From contig NC_062223.1 in assembly GCF_902686445.1 (NCBI RefSeq), positions 59,235,998-59,299,997 of the forward strand: a stretch of DNA of 64,000 nt, given 5' to 3'. Under the pieces are notes generated by a model that saw only the letters and a list, made by a program, of their open reading frames with translations, ran no database searches and was not told the DNA's origin. Of the stretch, positions 52,150-63,242 are shown piece by piece. How positions within the stretch are numbered: position 1 is the first letter of the stretch; every line of letters starts with the position of its first letter. The DNA comes from Sciurus carolinensis. Lineage: Eukaryota; Chordata; Mammalia; Rodentia; Sciuridae. Both the position numbers and the translations under genes were made by a program.

Positions 52150-53115
52150 TGATTTTTATATAGTATCTTTATATATGATCATTATGCCAGTGATTTCTAA
52201 ATTTATATCTTTGGCCATGATCTCTTTCTGATTTTGGACTCCCATTTCTTAATGCCACATGATATCTTCATTTGGATATCTAGGAGGCATCTCAAATGTA
52301 GAAAGTCCAAAATAGACAATTTTCTCCCTCCTGCCAATTCTATTCTCCCTCCTCCTGGACCTTATTTTAGTAAACAGAACCATAACTAATAGACAAAATC
52401 ATTCTTGAACCCTTTCCTTTGTACCTCCCTGCCCTGCCATTGCCGATACTATTAATTCCATCTCCACAGCATGTCCTCAGTTGATCTTCAGTTCTCTTCC
52501 TCTTCATGCTACCCCCATATCCACCATCTTATCTCAGCTGGACTCCTTCAATAGCCTTTCAACTGATCTTCCAGCTTGCATTCTTACTTCTTGAACCCCA
52601 CACTGTTATTGCCATAGCTAATCCCCAACTACCCAGCTTAGACCAGCAGGGGGAGAGATATGGGTGTGATCAGCATGAAAGGCTGATTTGAATGTAAGGA
52701 CAAACAAAAATTTTATAAGGCATAAGACATCTTTAATGAAGTTAAAGACAGAAATTTTCAATGGCAGCTTTGTATCTAACACGGTTAATATCTATCATAC
52801 CTTTGTATCAATAAGAAAAAGAAATAAGAAATTCACAGGTGAACACATGTCTATAAAATTCTCAACTCTACTAATAAACACTTATTTTTGCTAGTCAAAT
52901 TACCAAAAGTTAAGGAGATTAATAACATCCATGGTTGACAAAGATGAAGATGTTGTTTTATATTCTTTCAAGTAGGAATATAAGTTGGTATAAACTTTTT
53001 GGAAGGCAATCGCTCAGTATTCCACATCTGGGAATCAATTCTGTAGAAATTCTAGAATGCATACATAAGTACACACATTTGAACATAGGTTTTATCATCC
53101 ATTTGTCATTAATCC
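52150..53115. other. Intergenic DNA, no gene seen
   Basis: Pyrimidine-rich to about 52600, then AT-rich. About 52690-53110 may be an old L1-derived stretch ('aagttggtataaactttttg'), low confidence. Confidence 0.4.
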
Positions 53116-53120
53116 AACAA

Positions 53121-53250
53121 ATTTTTTTTTTTTTTTTTTTGGTTTTGATTGGGTCTCACTATGTTGCCCAGGCTCGTCTTGAACTCCTGGACTCAAGTAA
53201 TCTTCCTACCTTAGGCCTTTGAGTAGCTGGGACTACAGGTGCCCCAACAT
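53121..53250 (-). repeat. 7SL-derived monomer SINE (FLAM/B1-like)
   Basis: T run (53121-53140), then 'gggtctcactatgttgccca' and 'gagtagctgggactacaggt' in reverse orientation, without an ID part. Confidence 0.87.
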
Positions 53251-53599
53251 TTCACATGGCTTTCAACAAATACTTACTAAGCACTCTATGCCTGTGTGCT
53301 GGAAACTGGGCTAGCCAATGAAGATTTAACAGAAGAGAGGTGTGGGGGAGGGCTTGGGAGAGGGAGAGAGGGAAATAGAGGGAGAGAAAATGAACATGAA
53401 TTCCTTCTCTGTGGGGATGAACAAATAGCCACACAAATAATTGTATAATAACCACTGTTACCAGTGCTCTCTATATAGTAAAAGGGCAGAGTGTAAAAAA
53501 GGGGGAGATGGGGAACCTAATTTAGACTGGAGGTTAGTCTTGCTTCAGGCAAGGAATTGACATTAAGTGAAAATCTAAAGGTTGAGAAAGGAGTGAACC

Positions 53600-53712
53600 C
53601 ATGTCAGATTCTAACCTCCAGAACTATAAGATAAGAAGTACATGTTGTTTTAAACCACTAAATTTGTGATAATTTTTTACAGAAGCAATTGGAAACTGGA
53701 AACTAATACATT
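53600..53712 (+). mobile_element. MLT1-like MaLR LTR 3' end
   Basis: 'gttgttttaaaccactaaat' and 'cagaagcaattggaaactgg' followed by 'aactaataca' match the end of MLT1 LTRs. Confidence 0.7.
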
Positions 53713-54299
53713 CCTGAAGGACTACCTATTCTCTTTTCTTCAAATGTCTTTACCTTTCTAGAACTCCCATGGAAATATTTTTTACTCTGTGACATCAGTT
53801 TGATATTAGGTACCAATAAATAGTTCTAACTAAACAAATCTTTACAAAGATTTCTCCAACTGATGGTCCTGTCCCTGAGCCGTCTCAGAGTATGTTTTAC
53901 ATTGAACCCAATGAAAATTCTTAATTGGCATAACTTTAGGCACAATGATGAGATGTTTTGGGTCAGATTCATCTTAGATATCTGTCAGAAAAGTGGAAAA
54001 ACCCAGTTGCTTGGAGTTCCCCAGTGCTGTGGGGCTATGCACGTTCGGAGAGTCTCAGAGAAGATTCCTGCTTTTCTCATCCCTTCAAGGTGACCTTCAG
54101 AGATACCAACCATCCAGGCCTCTCCATCTCAGGGTCAGTGTGCAAGATATTCTCACCTTCTTGAGGATGGGATCATTAAACAAATTGGCCCCATCTCTCT
54201 TCTTTAATGAATGTGGCTCAAGTCCTACTATAGACTCAATTTAGGAAAGCTGTCTTTGACCTTAGTTTGATTCTAAAAGATCTCTCTCTGACCTGTGAT

Positions 54300-54510
54300 T
54301 TCATGGTATTGCAGTAAGAACACTAGATTTGCTTGATTCTTGATTCTCCTTACCTGTGCCAGAGAGAGTCATAGAGCCTCCTTGTGCCTTTGTTTCCTTA
54401 TCTGCAGAATTAGAAACATTCTTACCTCATAGAATTATTCTGTAGATAAAAAACTGAGAAATGTGAAAGCTGTAAATGTGCTGTAAATGTCTTGCACTTT
54501 AAAGTACATC
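54300..54510 (+). repeat. MIR SINE
   Basis: 'gtgcctttgtttccttatct' and 'ttcttacctcatagaattat' are in forward MIR order. Confidence 0.75.
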
Positions 54511-54517
54511 TACAGGG

Positions 54518-54650
54518 AGCTGGAGTTGTGGCTCAGTGGTAGAGTGCTTGTCTGGCCATGTGCAAGGCCCTGGGTTCAATCCTCAGCACCACATTAAATA
54601 AATAAATAAATTGATCCATTGACATCTAAAAAATACTTTAAAAAATACAC
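54518..54650 (+). repeat. ID SINE with long 3' tail
   Basis: 'gagttgtggctcagtggtag' head, 'gggttcaatcctcagcacca', tail 'ttgatccattgacatctaaa'. Confidence 0.92.
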
Positions 54651-55030
54651 CTGTATTTATTCATCAACTGATAAATTACTGATACATGAGTCATGAAGCT
54701 CAAAAGCATTAAGTGCCAAGGACCCAAAACCTATGGTACTGTAGAATCCATTTTTTTCTCATTCCAGAAAAGGCAAAACCATAGGGACTAAAACTAAATC
54801 AGTGGTTGCCAGGGACTGTGTCAGGGGAGGAGGGGGGGAATTGGGAGAAGGGAACTTTTTGATTGGTGGTTACACACTGTATATTTGTCAAAACTCAAAA
54901 TTGTATGCTTTGAAAGAGTTGATATCACTGCGTGTAAACTATACATCAGTAAACCTGATTTTTCAAAAATTGGAGAAAAGAATGTCCTACAATACATGTT
55001 TTCCTGTATTACATATATGTATTACATATA

Positions 55031-55347
55031 CAGTTGGTCTTCCATACATGCAGGTATATGTGTCCTCTTATTCAGCCACCCTTGGTTTGAAAATATTTGG
55101 GGAAAAATACCCCTGTACTGAACATGTACAGACGTTTCCCCCCTTGTCATTATTCCCTAAAGCAATACAGTATAGCAACTATTTACAAAGCATTTAAATT
55201 GTATTAGTTATTGCAGTTAATCTAGACATGATTTAAAGGGTAGGGGAGGATATTCATAGGTTATATGCAAACAACATATAATTGACTTGAGCATTCCTGG
55301 ATTTTGATATGCATAGGGGTCCTGGAACCAGGATACAGTAGTAACTG
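55031..55347 (+). mobile_element. Tigger-family non-autonomous DNA transposon
   Basis: 317 bases starting CAGTTGGTCTTCC and ending GTAACTG, with TA target dinucleotides on both sides (55029-55030 and 55348-55349). The interior phrases 'tgtcattattccctaaagca' and 'gaggatattcataggttata' are typical of Tigger-derived MITEs. No transposase remains. Confidence 0.85.
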
Positions 55348-55349
55348 TA

Positions 55350-55815
55350 TAGTCCTTTGAGATAGGACGTAATCAACTGAGCACTCAACCAATAAATAAC
55401 TTATTCCGAATTTGGTTTCTGTGTGATCTTGTTCATATAGCATGTAACATGCCTTTCTGTTAATTTACCATACTCTTCTGCTCGAAACTTTATAAATTTT
55501 ATATTACTTTTTTTTTAGCACTTCTTTTCTAAAAGTTCAAATATTGCTCTGCCTAAATAAGGAAATGCACCAAGAGAAGAAGGCAATACTAAGCTATCAA
55601 ATAACCCAGAAGCACCAAAATGTGTGGGCGGTGGGGGATTCTGCTTTGGTCTCTGGGGGAAAAAGCAATACAAGCCTACAGGAGGTCATTCTGTCAATAA
55701 TAGATGTTATCTTGGTTTGGAGGGAAGTTCTAACTCTGGATTGTTTAATATTAGTCAGACTTCTGTGGTTACAGGTGGCCTAACATTAGCTTAATTAAAA
55801 AGCCAATCAAATACA
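55350..55815. other. Upstream flank of TPH1
   Basis: AT-rich sequence with no repeat recognised. It leads into the GC-rich promoter at about 55820. Confidence 0.5.
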
Positions 55816-55819
55816 CTTA

Positions 55820-56011
55820 AAGACGAAGGCGTGTTAAACTCAGGGCATGAGCTGGCGAGCATGGTCAGCACCCAGAGGAGGTCAGCTCCAGGCGGAGGCT
55901 GCCTCGCGGCTCAGGAGAACCTTCTCATTGGTCTCTGACTGACTCCTCTGGCGCCCATTGGCCCGCTCCATCGCCTGCATCTTCTATAAGAGCCGGCGTC
56001 TCGGTCAGCGG
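55820..56011 (+). promoter_or_regulatory. TPH1: TPH1 promoter with TATA and two inverted CCAAT boxes
   Basis: GC content rises here against an AT-rich background. Two inverted CCAAT boxes (attgg) lie at 55927-55931 and 55957-55961, exactly 30 bases apart. A TATA element (tataag, 55985-55990) follows, so transcription should start at about 56012-56016. Inverted CCAAT boxes bind NF-Y, and NF-Y control of the mouse TPH promoter has been described as far as I recall. The assignment rests on the TPH1 coding exon about 6 kb downstream and a good splice donor at 56044. Confidence 0.8.
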
Positions 56012-56043
56012 ACTGAACCTGCCTACAGTTGGTGGCGCGCCAG
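56012..56043 (+). other. TPH1: TPH1 non-coding exon 1 (start approximate)
   Basis: It runs from the predicted start, about 25 bases after the TATA box, to a strong donor CAG|GTGAGT at 56044. It contains no ATG, so translation starts in exon 2, as in other mammalian TPH1 genes. Confidence 0.65.
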
Positions 56044-56386
56044 GTGAGTGGAGAGGCCCCTGTTCGCAGGTACCAGGGACAGCCATCGTCCAGGATTTGG
56101 GAATTCAGGACTGGCGCGGGGCGGGGCCAGAGTTACCCTCCCGGGAGGTAAATGCCCATGAGCAACCCAGTCTGCTAGGTCGGATTTGCTCCTATGTTCT
56201 CTTCTTTCCTCCTACTCTTTTTGGGGAGAAAAGACACTCTTTTTTGAGGACCTCCTGTGTGCCAGCAACAAGCTCTTTACAGAACATCTGATTTAACTTT
56301 CACAACTAACTCTGTGCAATAGATATTTCATGAACTTGATCCCCGAGAAAATTGGAGTTCAGAGTTGAGCTCAATTCTGTATGATT

Positions 56387-56543
56387 CCTCCTTTCCCTTT
56401 CCCTTTCCCTTTCCCCTTTCCCTTTCCCCTTTCCCCTTTCCCCTTCCCTTCCCTTCCCTTCCCTTCCCTTCCCTTCCCTTCCCTTCCCTTCCCTTCCTTT
56501 CCTTTCTTTTCCCTTTCCCCTTTCCCCTTTCCCCTTTCCCCTT
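56387..56543. repeat. Polypyrimidine tract in TPH1 intron 1
   Basis: 157 bases that are almost purely C and T on the plus strand: CCCTTT hexamers, then CCCTTCCCTT decamers, then CCCCTTT heptamers. Open frames on both strands here (KGEGKG-like and PFPFPL-like) are artefacts of the repeat. Confidence 0.97.
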
Positions 56544-57715
56544 AGATTTCCCTCCAAAAAAGGGGGCCTCAGATGTAAAACCCCAGAGAGGCACAAAATA
56601 ACACAAATCTCTACCCTCACTACTATCATCCCAGGAGAGGACAAAGAGTTGGTGCAAGGTGGCACTTACTAAGATGTATAGGTTCTTAAAATTCAACTCC
56701 AGTTAACAGTGGGTGGAAGCAGAACCCTGATTAAACTTAACCGTTTGATTTTCAAAGATTTAAAATTAACTCCACATTGATGTTCTATTCTAGTTATTTG
56801 GTTGGGACCAGGGAGATGGTAGTTAAATTTCCTAACCCATCAATTCTCAAAGAAGGGTGGATGGAACTCTGTTTCATGTTTCTGGAAAGTTATTATCTGT
56901 GGTTTACATATATTATCTCTAGAATGTATTTGTACATGTATTATTATTGTCAGATTATCTTCAGGTAGCGATATGGCTTCTATTTCCCATTTCTTACCAG
57001 TGCCTTTATATCCTAGAAAAATGTTTTTCCTGGGAAGCATTTTCTTTTGAATTTCATCTCCCCTTTCGTCCTCATTCCTACCCCCAGTTAGAAAAGAAAA
57101 TCAAAATTCTCTAGGAGATTCTCTCTGGACCAGTCCTCCTTGCAGCTTTTAGCTCTGTCTTCAAACAGCATCCATGCTTTCAAAAGACTTTAATTTGATA
57201 GTGTTTTGTGCTTCCTAGAGGATATAAATTTAAATTTCACCTGTTATGGATTAAAATAAAGGAAAAAAATAAATGTTCAGTGTGTACACATTGATGGATA
57301 TCATCATGTGACCTTCTGGAGATGTCTTCCTTATTTCTAGTGGGGTGCTTGCACCCCATTGCATCTTTAGTCAGACAAGGAAATGCAGTAGGAGTCTACC
57401 TTTCACAAGAAAAGGAAAAGTACCAGTTGGCATTGGCTGATTAAGGTGTTGCTTTAGAAAGAAAAAATGCACTTCTTGATAAGACACTGATTTAAACAAG
57501 TGTGACCTATTATTTTGTAGCCTTTATCTTACTAGGCTACTATTGTGGAGTTTTTCTCTGAAGGGGTAGGAGAGTGGAGTAGGTTGGAGGGGGAAAGGAA
57601 AACAAGGGCAAACACTGAGGTTCCAAAAAGATTTGGGGAATAGTTGAATGAAGGAAAAAGAGAACGGATATCTTATAAGCTCTGTCAATCAGGCAAAATT
57701 ATGTCCTTTGTAATC

Positions 57716-57748
<33 letters not shown>

Positions 57749-57853
57749 TATATATATATTTATTTACTTATATATATTATTTTTTGGTGGGGGCTGGGAG
57801 TAGGAAAGGGAGCAAGAATTTTCTTTTGATTTCTTAGCAAAAGTTACTTTGGA

Positions 57854-57946
57854 GAGCTGAAGAAATAGTTCATTTTGGAGAGCGCTCACCTAGCATGCGC
57901 AAGGACCTTGGTTTGAATCCCCTGCACCTCAGATGAAAAAAAAAAA
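57854..57946 (+). repeat. ID SINE (diverged)
   Basis: 'gcgctcacctagcatgcgca' and 'ggtttgaatcccctgcacct', with a 12-A tail. Flanked by a 14-16 bp imperfect duplication (agttactttggaga at about 57841 and agtaactttggaga at about 57947). Confidence 0.88.
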
Positions 57947-58297
57947 AGTAACTTTGGAGAGTCTTCATATCTCAAACAGGAATAGGAATATTTCAAAATC
58001 TTAGTATAATAATTCATTGTCTCTCCGAATAGAAATAATATAAAATGCCTTGAATATTACAAATAGTTTATGTATCCTTCACTTTGGGATCTCAGGGCTT
58101 CTTTCTCTTCTGCTTATTTACATTTATTGGAAAGTCTGTCTCCCCTCTGCTATTCCCCCATACACAAGTCTAAATTCCTTGGAGGCAAATTGTCTACTTT
58201 GTTCTTTTAATTGTTCCTGTCCTAACACTAACTATGGTGCTTTGCACATACAGATGTGCTTGGATTGAAATTCATTCATTTTACCACTATTTATTAT

Positions 58298-58428
58298 TTG
58301 TATTTTTTTTCTTATTGACACTGAGTCTCATTATGTTGTCCAGGCTGGTTTTTAACTCCTGGGCTCAAGTGATGCATCCTCCTGCCTCAGCCTCACAAGT
58401 AACTGGGATTGTAGGTATTTGCCATTAG
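58298..58428 (-). repeat. 7SL-derived monomer SINE (FLAM/B1-like)
   Basis: 'actgagtctcattatgttgt', 'ccaggctggtttttaactcc' and 'cctcacaagtaactgggatt' in reverse orientation, no ID part. Confidence 0.85.
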
Positions 58429-58616
58429 TAATTATTTGAATTACAGAAAAATTTACATTATTATTTTAATTGGCCATTTAGTTTTAAAGCATGTCAAAGA
58501 TTGCTTCAGTTCTAGAGAATAAATTGGGGCAATTAAAAATAAGCTCATTTGAGAACTTGAACATAATGAACTAATGGGTATTTGTTAAATTTTGAATTAT
58601 ATATCTCAATCTGTTT

Positions 58617-58818
58617 GGGGGGGTTACCAGGGATTGAAGTCAGGAGCAATCAACTACTGAGTCACTTCCTTAGCCTTATTTTGTATTTTATTTAGAGACT
58701 GGATCTCACTGAGTTGCTTAGAGCCTTGCTTTTGCTGAGGCTGACTTTTGAACTCTCAATCCTCCTGCCTCCGCCTCCTGAGCTGCTGGGATTACAGGTA
58801 TGCGCCACTGCACCCAGC
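58617..58818 (-). repeat. B1-dID SINE
   Basis: Reverse ID part ('accagggattgaagtcagga') followed by the reverse B1 head ('tgggattacaggtatgcgcc'). Confidence 0.92.
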
Positions 58819-59123
58819 TCAATCTATTTTTGATGTCTGAGATGGCCTAGTTTCTTCTTGGGGAAAACATCAGAACACCAGGTCATATTATAGTGTTTTA
58901 AATGTGTAAGAGAATTTTGGATGTTTTGAGTTCCAACTAGTTGTTTTGTAACTTAACTATATTAAGTTAAGTAGCACGCCCAAGTTTTTATATACTGATG
59001 AACATCAGACCAGTGATGGCATAGGTTTGACTTCATGTTTCATATATCTCCTCACATCCTTTTACAGTGTAAATAGGTAATTGAGAAGATGTCAAAGTTG
59101 ATACCTGGTTCAGTTTTTGAGTG

Positions 59124-59208
59124 AGACAAAGTTGCCAAGTGGTTAAGGCCATGGACTGTAATCCATTGTGCTTTGCATACATGTGGTCAAATTCCATCCT
59201 TGTTGACT
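59124..59208 (+). pseudogene. tRNA-Ser-like pseudogene
   Basis: About 85 bases co-linear with a serine tRNA: acceptor and D-arm ('gttgccaagtggttaaggcc'), anticodon stem 'atgga...tccat', a long variable arm (about 59167-59186), and a T-arm with 'ggtcaaattcc' where a functional gene has GGTTCGAATCC. The anticodon loop is one base short and the B box has lost its key TTCGA, so it should not work. No CCA or A-rich tail is obvious. Confidence 0.65.
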
Positions 59209-59243
59209 GACTGGTTTTTCTTTCTCGTTCATCTTCTTTCTTT

Positions 59244-59269
59244 AAAAAAAAAATATATATATGTATATG

Positions 59270-59309
<40 letters not shown>

Positions 59310-59430
59310 TATGTAAGTTGTTGATGAACCTTTATTTTATATAATTTATTTATATATGGTGCTGAGAATCAAACCCAGTGTCTCACACATGCTAGGCAAG
59401 CGCTCTACCATTGAACTATAACCCAGACTC
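59244..59430 (-). repeat. ID SINE with long tail and internal (TA)n expansion
   Basis: Reverse ID head ('agaatcaaacccagtgtctc' to 'gaactataacccagactc'), tail 'gttgttgatgaacctttatt', and a TA/TG microsatellite (59255-59312) grown within the A-rich end. Confidence 0.88.
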
Positions 59431-59544
59431 TCATTTTGGTTCATCTTCTGAGAAGACAGTTTTCAACTTGAAGTCAGGACTTTTGTTCTGTCTGATTTTC
59501 TGAACGTTTTTAGGACAACCTGGGTTTTCTAACCTTTGCATTTT

Positions 59545-59740
59545 CAAGGACCCAGTTTTAAATACATGTTCTCACATTTTCTACCTATGTGACCATGGAC
59601 AGGTTAATTTCTCTAAGCTTCATTTTTCTTCCTGGTAAAATGGTTATAATTCCTATCCACTCCTAAGATTTTATGAGAATTAAATGTGATAATATTAGTG
59701 TATGATATTTTTAGACATTTGACAAATGTTAGTTCCCTTA
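59545..59740 (+). repeat. MIR SINE
   Basis: 'ctatgtgaccatggacaggt' and 'ggttataattcctatccact' are in forward MIR order. Confidence 0.82.
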
Positions 59741-59744
59741 CCCA

Positions 59745-60855
59745 CCCCTTGGGTTGCTTAGATGGAACTTAGCCATCAGTAGGGTGGCAAATTTCTTTTC
59801 TTCTTATCTCTATACTCTATGAACTTAAATGTAGAAGTCCTTCAACTTAGCATAGGCCTGATAAATACTGGTTAAACTAAATTCAAAAAGTATAAATTCT
59901 GAAAATGTAAAATGTATTCCACTAGCACTTTGAGTGTCAGACTATTGTACATGACCATATAGTTGAAGATTAACTGAGTCCTACTTGGTTCTTTATTCCC
60001 TCTACCAAATCAGATGAATCTCTTCAGGGTTGCCATCTATCTTGTAAGGGTCCCAAAGTGTCAAACAGCATGGATTAAGAAAAAGACTATGGATGAAAAG
60101 GAAAGCTCACAAGATGATACCCATAGGAAAGCATTTCAAAGCCAGGACTTTAGCTTTATGGAATACCTCTTTGTCCCTATTTTTTTCATTTAGTCTTGGA
60201 TCAGAATGACTGTGGTGTTGAGAAGGACATTTGCATGGGCAAAGAAGATCAAGTTCAGATTCCCCTGCAGTACCTTTATAGAGCTTTCTGAAGTATCTGA
60301 CCACGCTTACTTTGCCTACATCATCTCTCACTGTTCTCTTTTGTCTTTTGCCTCCGAATCTCCTCTCCTTCCTTTTTTTCCCCCCAAGATTCTGTTTAAA
60401 CATATCTAAGGAAGCCTCTCCAAACAGATACCAGAATAATCAGTCTAGTCACTACCATTGTTGGCCATCTGTGCTGTTACAGTTCTTATCCTTCTGCATC
60501 ATCATTCTCTCCCTACCAACTTTAAGTTCCCTAAGGAACTGAAAATCAATTCAGTGACATCTCTCCATGTGCAAGGACTGTGTTAGGTGCTGGGGATACA
60601 AAAAATGAGTAAAAGCAATGTGGTCCTTGCTGCAATGTAGCTCAAATCTAGTTGGAGAGAGAGACATAATCAAATCCTCACCAAAACAATGTTATGAAGG
60701 TAACCGTGATTGCTGTTATGAATGGGAAGTATACAGTTCTGTATAACCAACACTGAGGGGATTTGGCTTGTGCAAGTCAGGGAAGGCTTCCATGCTATCA
60801 TCACCATATCTGCTCTGAGTGTCGTGTCGCAGGATTAGAGAGCAGTAAAAGACAG
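59745..60855. other. TPH1 intron 1, stretch without a recognised gene
   Basis: Unique-looking sequence. The open frames at 60107-60542 on both strands have no recognisable motif. About 60550-60700 may be an old repeat ('ggtgctggggatacaaaaaa'). Confidence 0.45.
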
Positions 60856-60859
60856 TGAT

Positions 60860-61025
60860 CTCCCTGGGTGTGGTGGCACACACCTGTAATCATAGCTACT
60901 CAGGTGACTGAGGCAGGAGGATTTCAAGCTTGAGGCCAGCCTCAGCAACTTAGTGAGATTCTATCTCAAAATGATAAGTTAAAAGCACTGGGGATGCAGC
61001 TCAGTGGTAGAGTGCCCCTTTACCC
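60860..61025 (+). repeat. B1-dID SINE
   Basis: 'tgggtgtggtggcacacacc' head, 'gaggccagcctcagcaactt', ID part 'gcagctcagtggtagagtgc', truncated near its 3' end. Confidence 0.9.
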
Positions 61026-61972
61026 AGTGGCGGAGAGGGGCAGGGGAAAGAAGGTAGTGAACTCAGTTATGTCATTTTAAGTTGTTACTGGTTAATTCCA
61101 TGAGAGCTTCAACATGAAACTAGGCAATTATGAAGGATTAATAGCCAAAGGAAAACTAATAGTAAATCCTCAACATGCTGTTTCCATTTATTAATCCAAA
61201 TTTTATTTCTCAAGTGTGAATCTCTTAATTGAAAGTCAACAATACAAAGTTATCACATCCTACATTTATCCCCCACAGTGTCCTTACCTCCCAAAACACA
61301 TTGGATTTAAAATCTTGTAGCGCTTATAGGCCAATGTTGAAAAGGTTTCAGGGCCCTTGGCAGGGGGAGTCCATGGGTGGGGAGAAAAGGAGACACTTAA
61401 AGTGATACCAAAATTCTCCTGACAAACAGTTACCCTTGTAGACCATGTGTATCCAGAGCTGGCCCCACTCTTGAGTTAGCAAAAGAGATAGAAGTTCTTG
61501 CCCTTGCTCTGAAGGATCTTGCTGCTTTGTTAGAAGTCAAGATACATACAAATAAAATAGCTGGGGAAGCCATATAAGACCCAGTAAAAGGAAGTCCTAA
61601 AATTGTGTTGGAAGGGGAGGTAGACCTTCCTAGAGGAAGAATGCGCAGTATCATACTGTAATAATCAGGAAGACAACAGGTAGTGGGCCTGAGTCCTGCC
61701 CTAAAAGAAAAGAAGAGGGAACTACAAACATACATTGCATGCACATTGCATTCTAAGCGCTGTTAGGCAATGTGTTACCATTACGTGGTCTCATTACAGT
61801 CCTGCAAAGCACATCTGCTTCTCTGGGTTTTGTAGGAGAGGAAAGGGAAGCTTGGAGAGTTTAATATGCCCTGAGTTATCAAATATGGTGTGTGCTGCAC
61901 AACTTCATTTTTAGCCTTTTGTCTATACATTCATATATTTTCAAAGTTTTAGAGAATTACTCTAAATTCATC

Positions 61973-62089
61973 ATGATTGAAGACAATAAGGAGAACAAAG
62001 ACCATTCCTTAGAAAGGGGAAGAGCAACTCTAATTTTTTCCTTAAAGAATGAAGTTGGAGGACTAATAAAAGCACTGAGAATCTTCCAG
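61973..62089 (+). CDS. TPH1: TPH1, tryptophan 5-hydroxylase 1, first coding exon (39 codons)
   Basis: TPH1 is the tetrahydrobiopterin- and iron-dependent enzyme that hydroxylates L-tryptophan to 5-hydroxytryptophan, the limiting step of serotonin synthesis in gut enterochromaffin cells and of the melatonin route in the pineal. This exon opens MIEDNKENKDHSLERGR and continues LIFSLKNEVGGLIKALRIFQ, the start of the N-terminal ACT-type regulatory domain, nearly identical to the human protein as I recall it. The acceptor is gttttag at 61946-61952, so the exon begins at about 61953 with 20 bases of 5' UTR. The donor is CAG|GTAAGC at 62090, phase 0. The ATG in tcATGATT is the only sensible start. 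The catalytic domain with the iron ligands lies in later exons outside the window. TPH2 is excluded by its longer, different N-terminus. Confidence 0.95.
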
Positions 62090-62372
62090 GTAAGCACTCT
62101 TCATATTTCTGCACAAAACCATCCAAAAATGAGTCTTTAAATTATATTTAAAATATAAATTATTATAAATTCTTCAGAGATGGGCTACAGAAATTTCTTA
62201 AGAACTTATATTTCTAAAGTATTCCTCAGTTCAAAGCCTTTCTCTTTCTCGTTAGCTGGATGGTCATGGGTAAGTTAATTAGTCTCTCTGCACATCTGTA
62301 TAAAATGAGAACCCTACTTACCTCACTAGGTCATTGTGGGAATTAACAGTTAATATATTTAAAGTGCTCTGG

Positions 62373-62465
62373 GCTGGGATTGTTGTTCAGTGGTACAGTA
62401 TTTGCTTAGCATGTGTGAGACACTGGATTCAATCCTCAGCACCACATAAAATATAAATAAATAAG
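62373..62465 (+). repeat. ID SINE
   Basis: 'gggattgttgttcagtggta' head and 'tggattcaatcctcagcacc', running into an A-rich tail with aataaataa repeats. Confidence 0.88.
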
Positions 62466-62605
62466 ACAGTTATCATTACCCTATGTACATGTATGATTAA
62501 TGAATGGTATGAATATACATCGTGTACAACCATAGAAATGAAATGATGTACCCCATTTGTGTACAATGAATCAAAATGCAGTCTGTAATAAATAAAAAAA
62601 TAAAG
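62466..62605 (+). mobile_element. L1 3' terminus
   Basis: 'ccctatgtacatgtatgatt' and 'tgtaccccatttgtgtacaa' match the 3' UTR end of the same L1 type seen at 13398-13550 (there on the minus strand), followed by 'aataaataaaaaaataaa'. Confidence 0.85.
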
Positions 62606-62939
62606 TGGATAATACAAAGTAAATTATCAATAAATATACTTTAAAAATCTAGTTTTTATCAATGATATACTATAATATGTAGCCATTTGGAAAATAATAA
62701 TTCAAAGAATTAAAAATTTAAATATAGACAAATAATTTAGAAGAGTTTGTGATTAAAAGAATCAAAATTTCCTTCCCCATACCATATTCTCAGTCCTACT
62801 CCAGAGACAGGCTTTTAAAACCATTTTCTTTTTTAGCTGTTTGGTGGTGAGTTATAAAATCTAAACATTGCTTTGATATCTCTCTTTGAGTTATGAACTT
62901 TATACAACATTTATTTCTTCTCTATTGTAACTTTGATAT

Positions 62940-63040
62940 ATTTTTATTTTATTTATTTTTTATGTGGTGCTGAGAATTGAACTCAGTGCCTCACACATGC
63001 TAGGCAAGTACTCTACCCACTGAGCCACAACCCCAGCCCC
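62940..63040 (-). repeat. ID SINE
   Basis: Reverse ID ('gagaattgaactcagtgcct' to 'gccacaaccccagccccagt') with a T-rich side 'tttttattttatttattttt'. Confidence 0.92.
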
Positions 63041-63242
63041 AGTAACTTTAATTTTGATACTGTCTTCTTTCCCTTTCCCTATCCCCTTCTCCCCAAATTT
63101 GATAATTATATTATTATTTTTATTGCACTGATTACCTTTGGGTCCTTAAATAATATACCTATATGTTTTCTTCTATCAATTTTCTTTTTTATGTTATTGG
63201 TAATCACAGAATACTTGTGCATGGTTTAAAAAGTCAACTCAT

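Larger units (their letters stand above)
56044..61952 (+). other. TPH1: TPH1 intron 1
   Basis: 5.9 kb. Besides the polypyrimidine tract it holds an ID, a 7SL monomer, two B1-dID, a long-tailed ID, a MIR, an L2-like stretch (about 58140-58265), a tRNA-like copy and several (TA)n tracts (57717-57736, 57752-57780, 59255-59312). About 61730-61870 is weakly MIR-like. No further exon is required for the reading frame. Confidence 0.7.

Noticed and set aside
56306..56696. Two overlapping minus-strand frames coding Lys/Gly/Glu-rich proteins and a plus-strand Pro/Phe-rich frame
   Set aside because: All are translations of the polypyrimidine tract in different frames. No start context or family resemblance; pure low-complexity artefact.
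60107..60542. Frames on both strands in TPH1 intron 1 (up to 98 codons)
   Set aside because: No resemblance to TPH1 or any family I know; a Lys/Arg-rich composition on one strand mirrors a pyrimidine-rich other strand.
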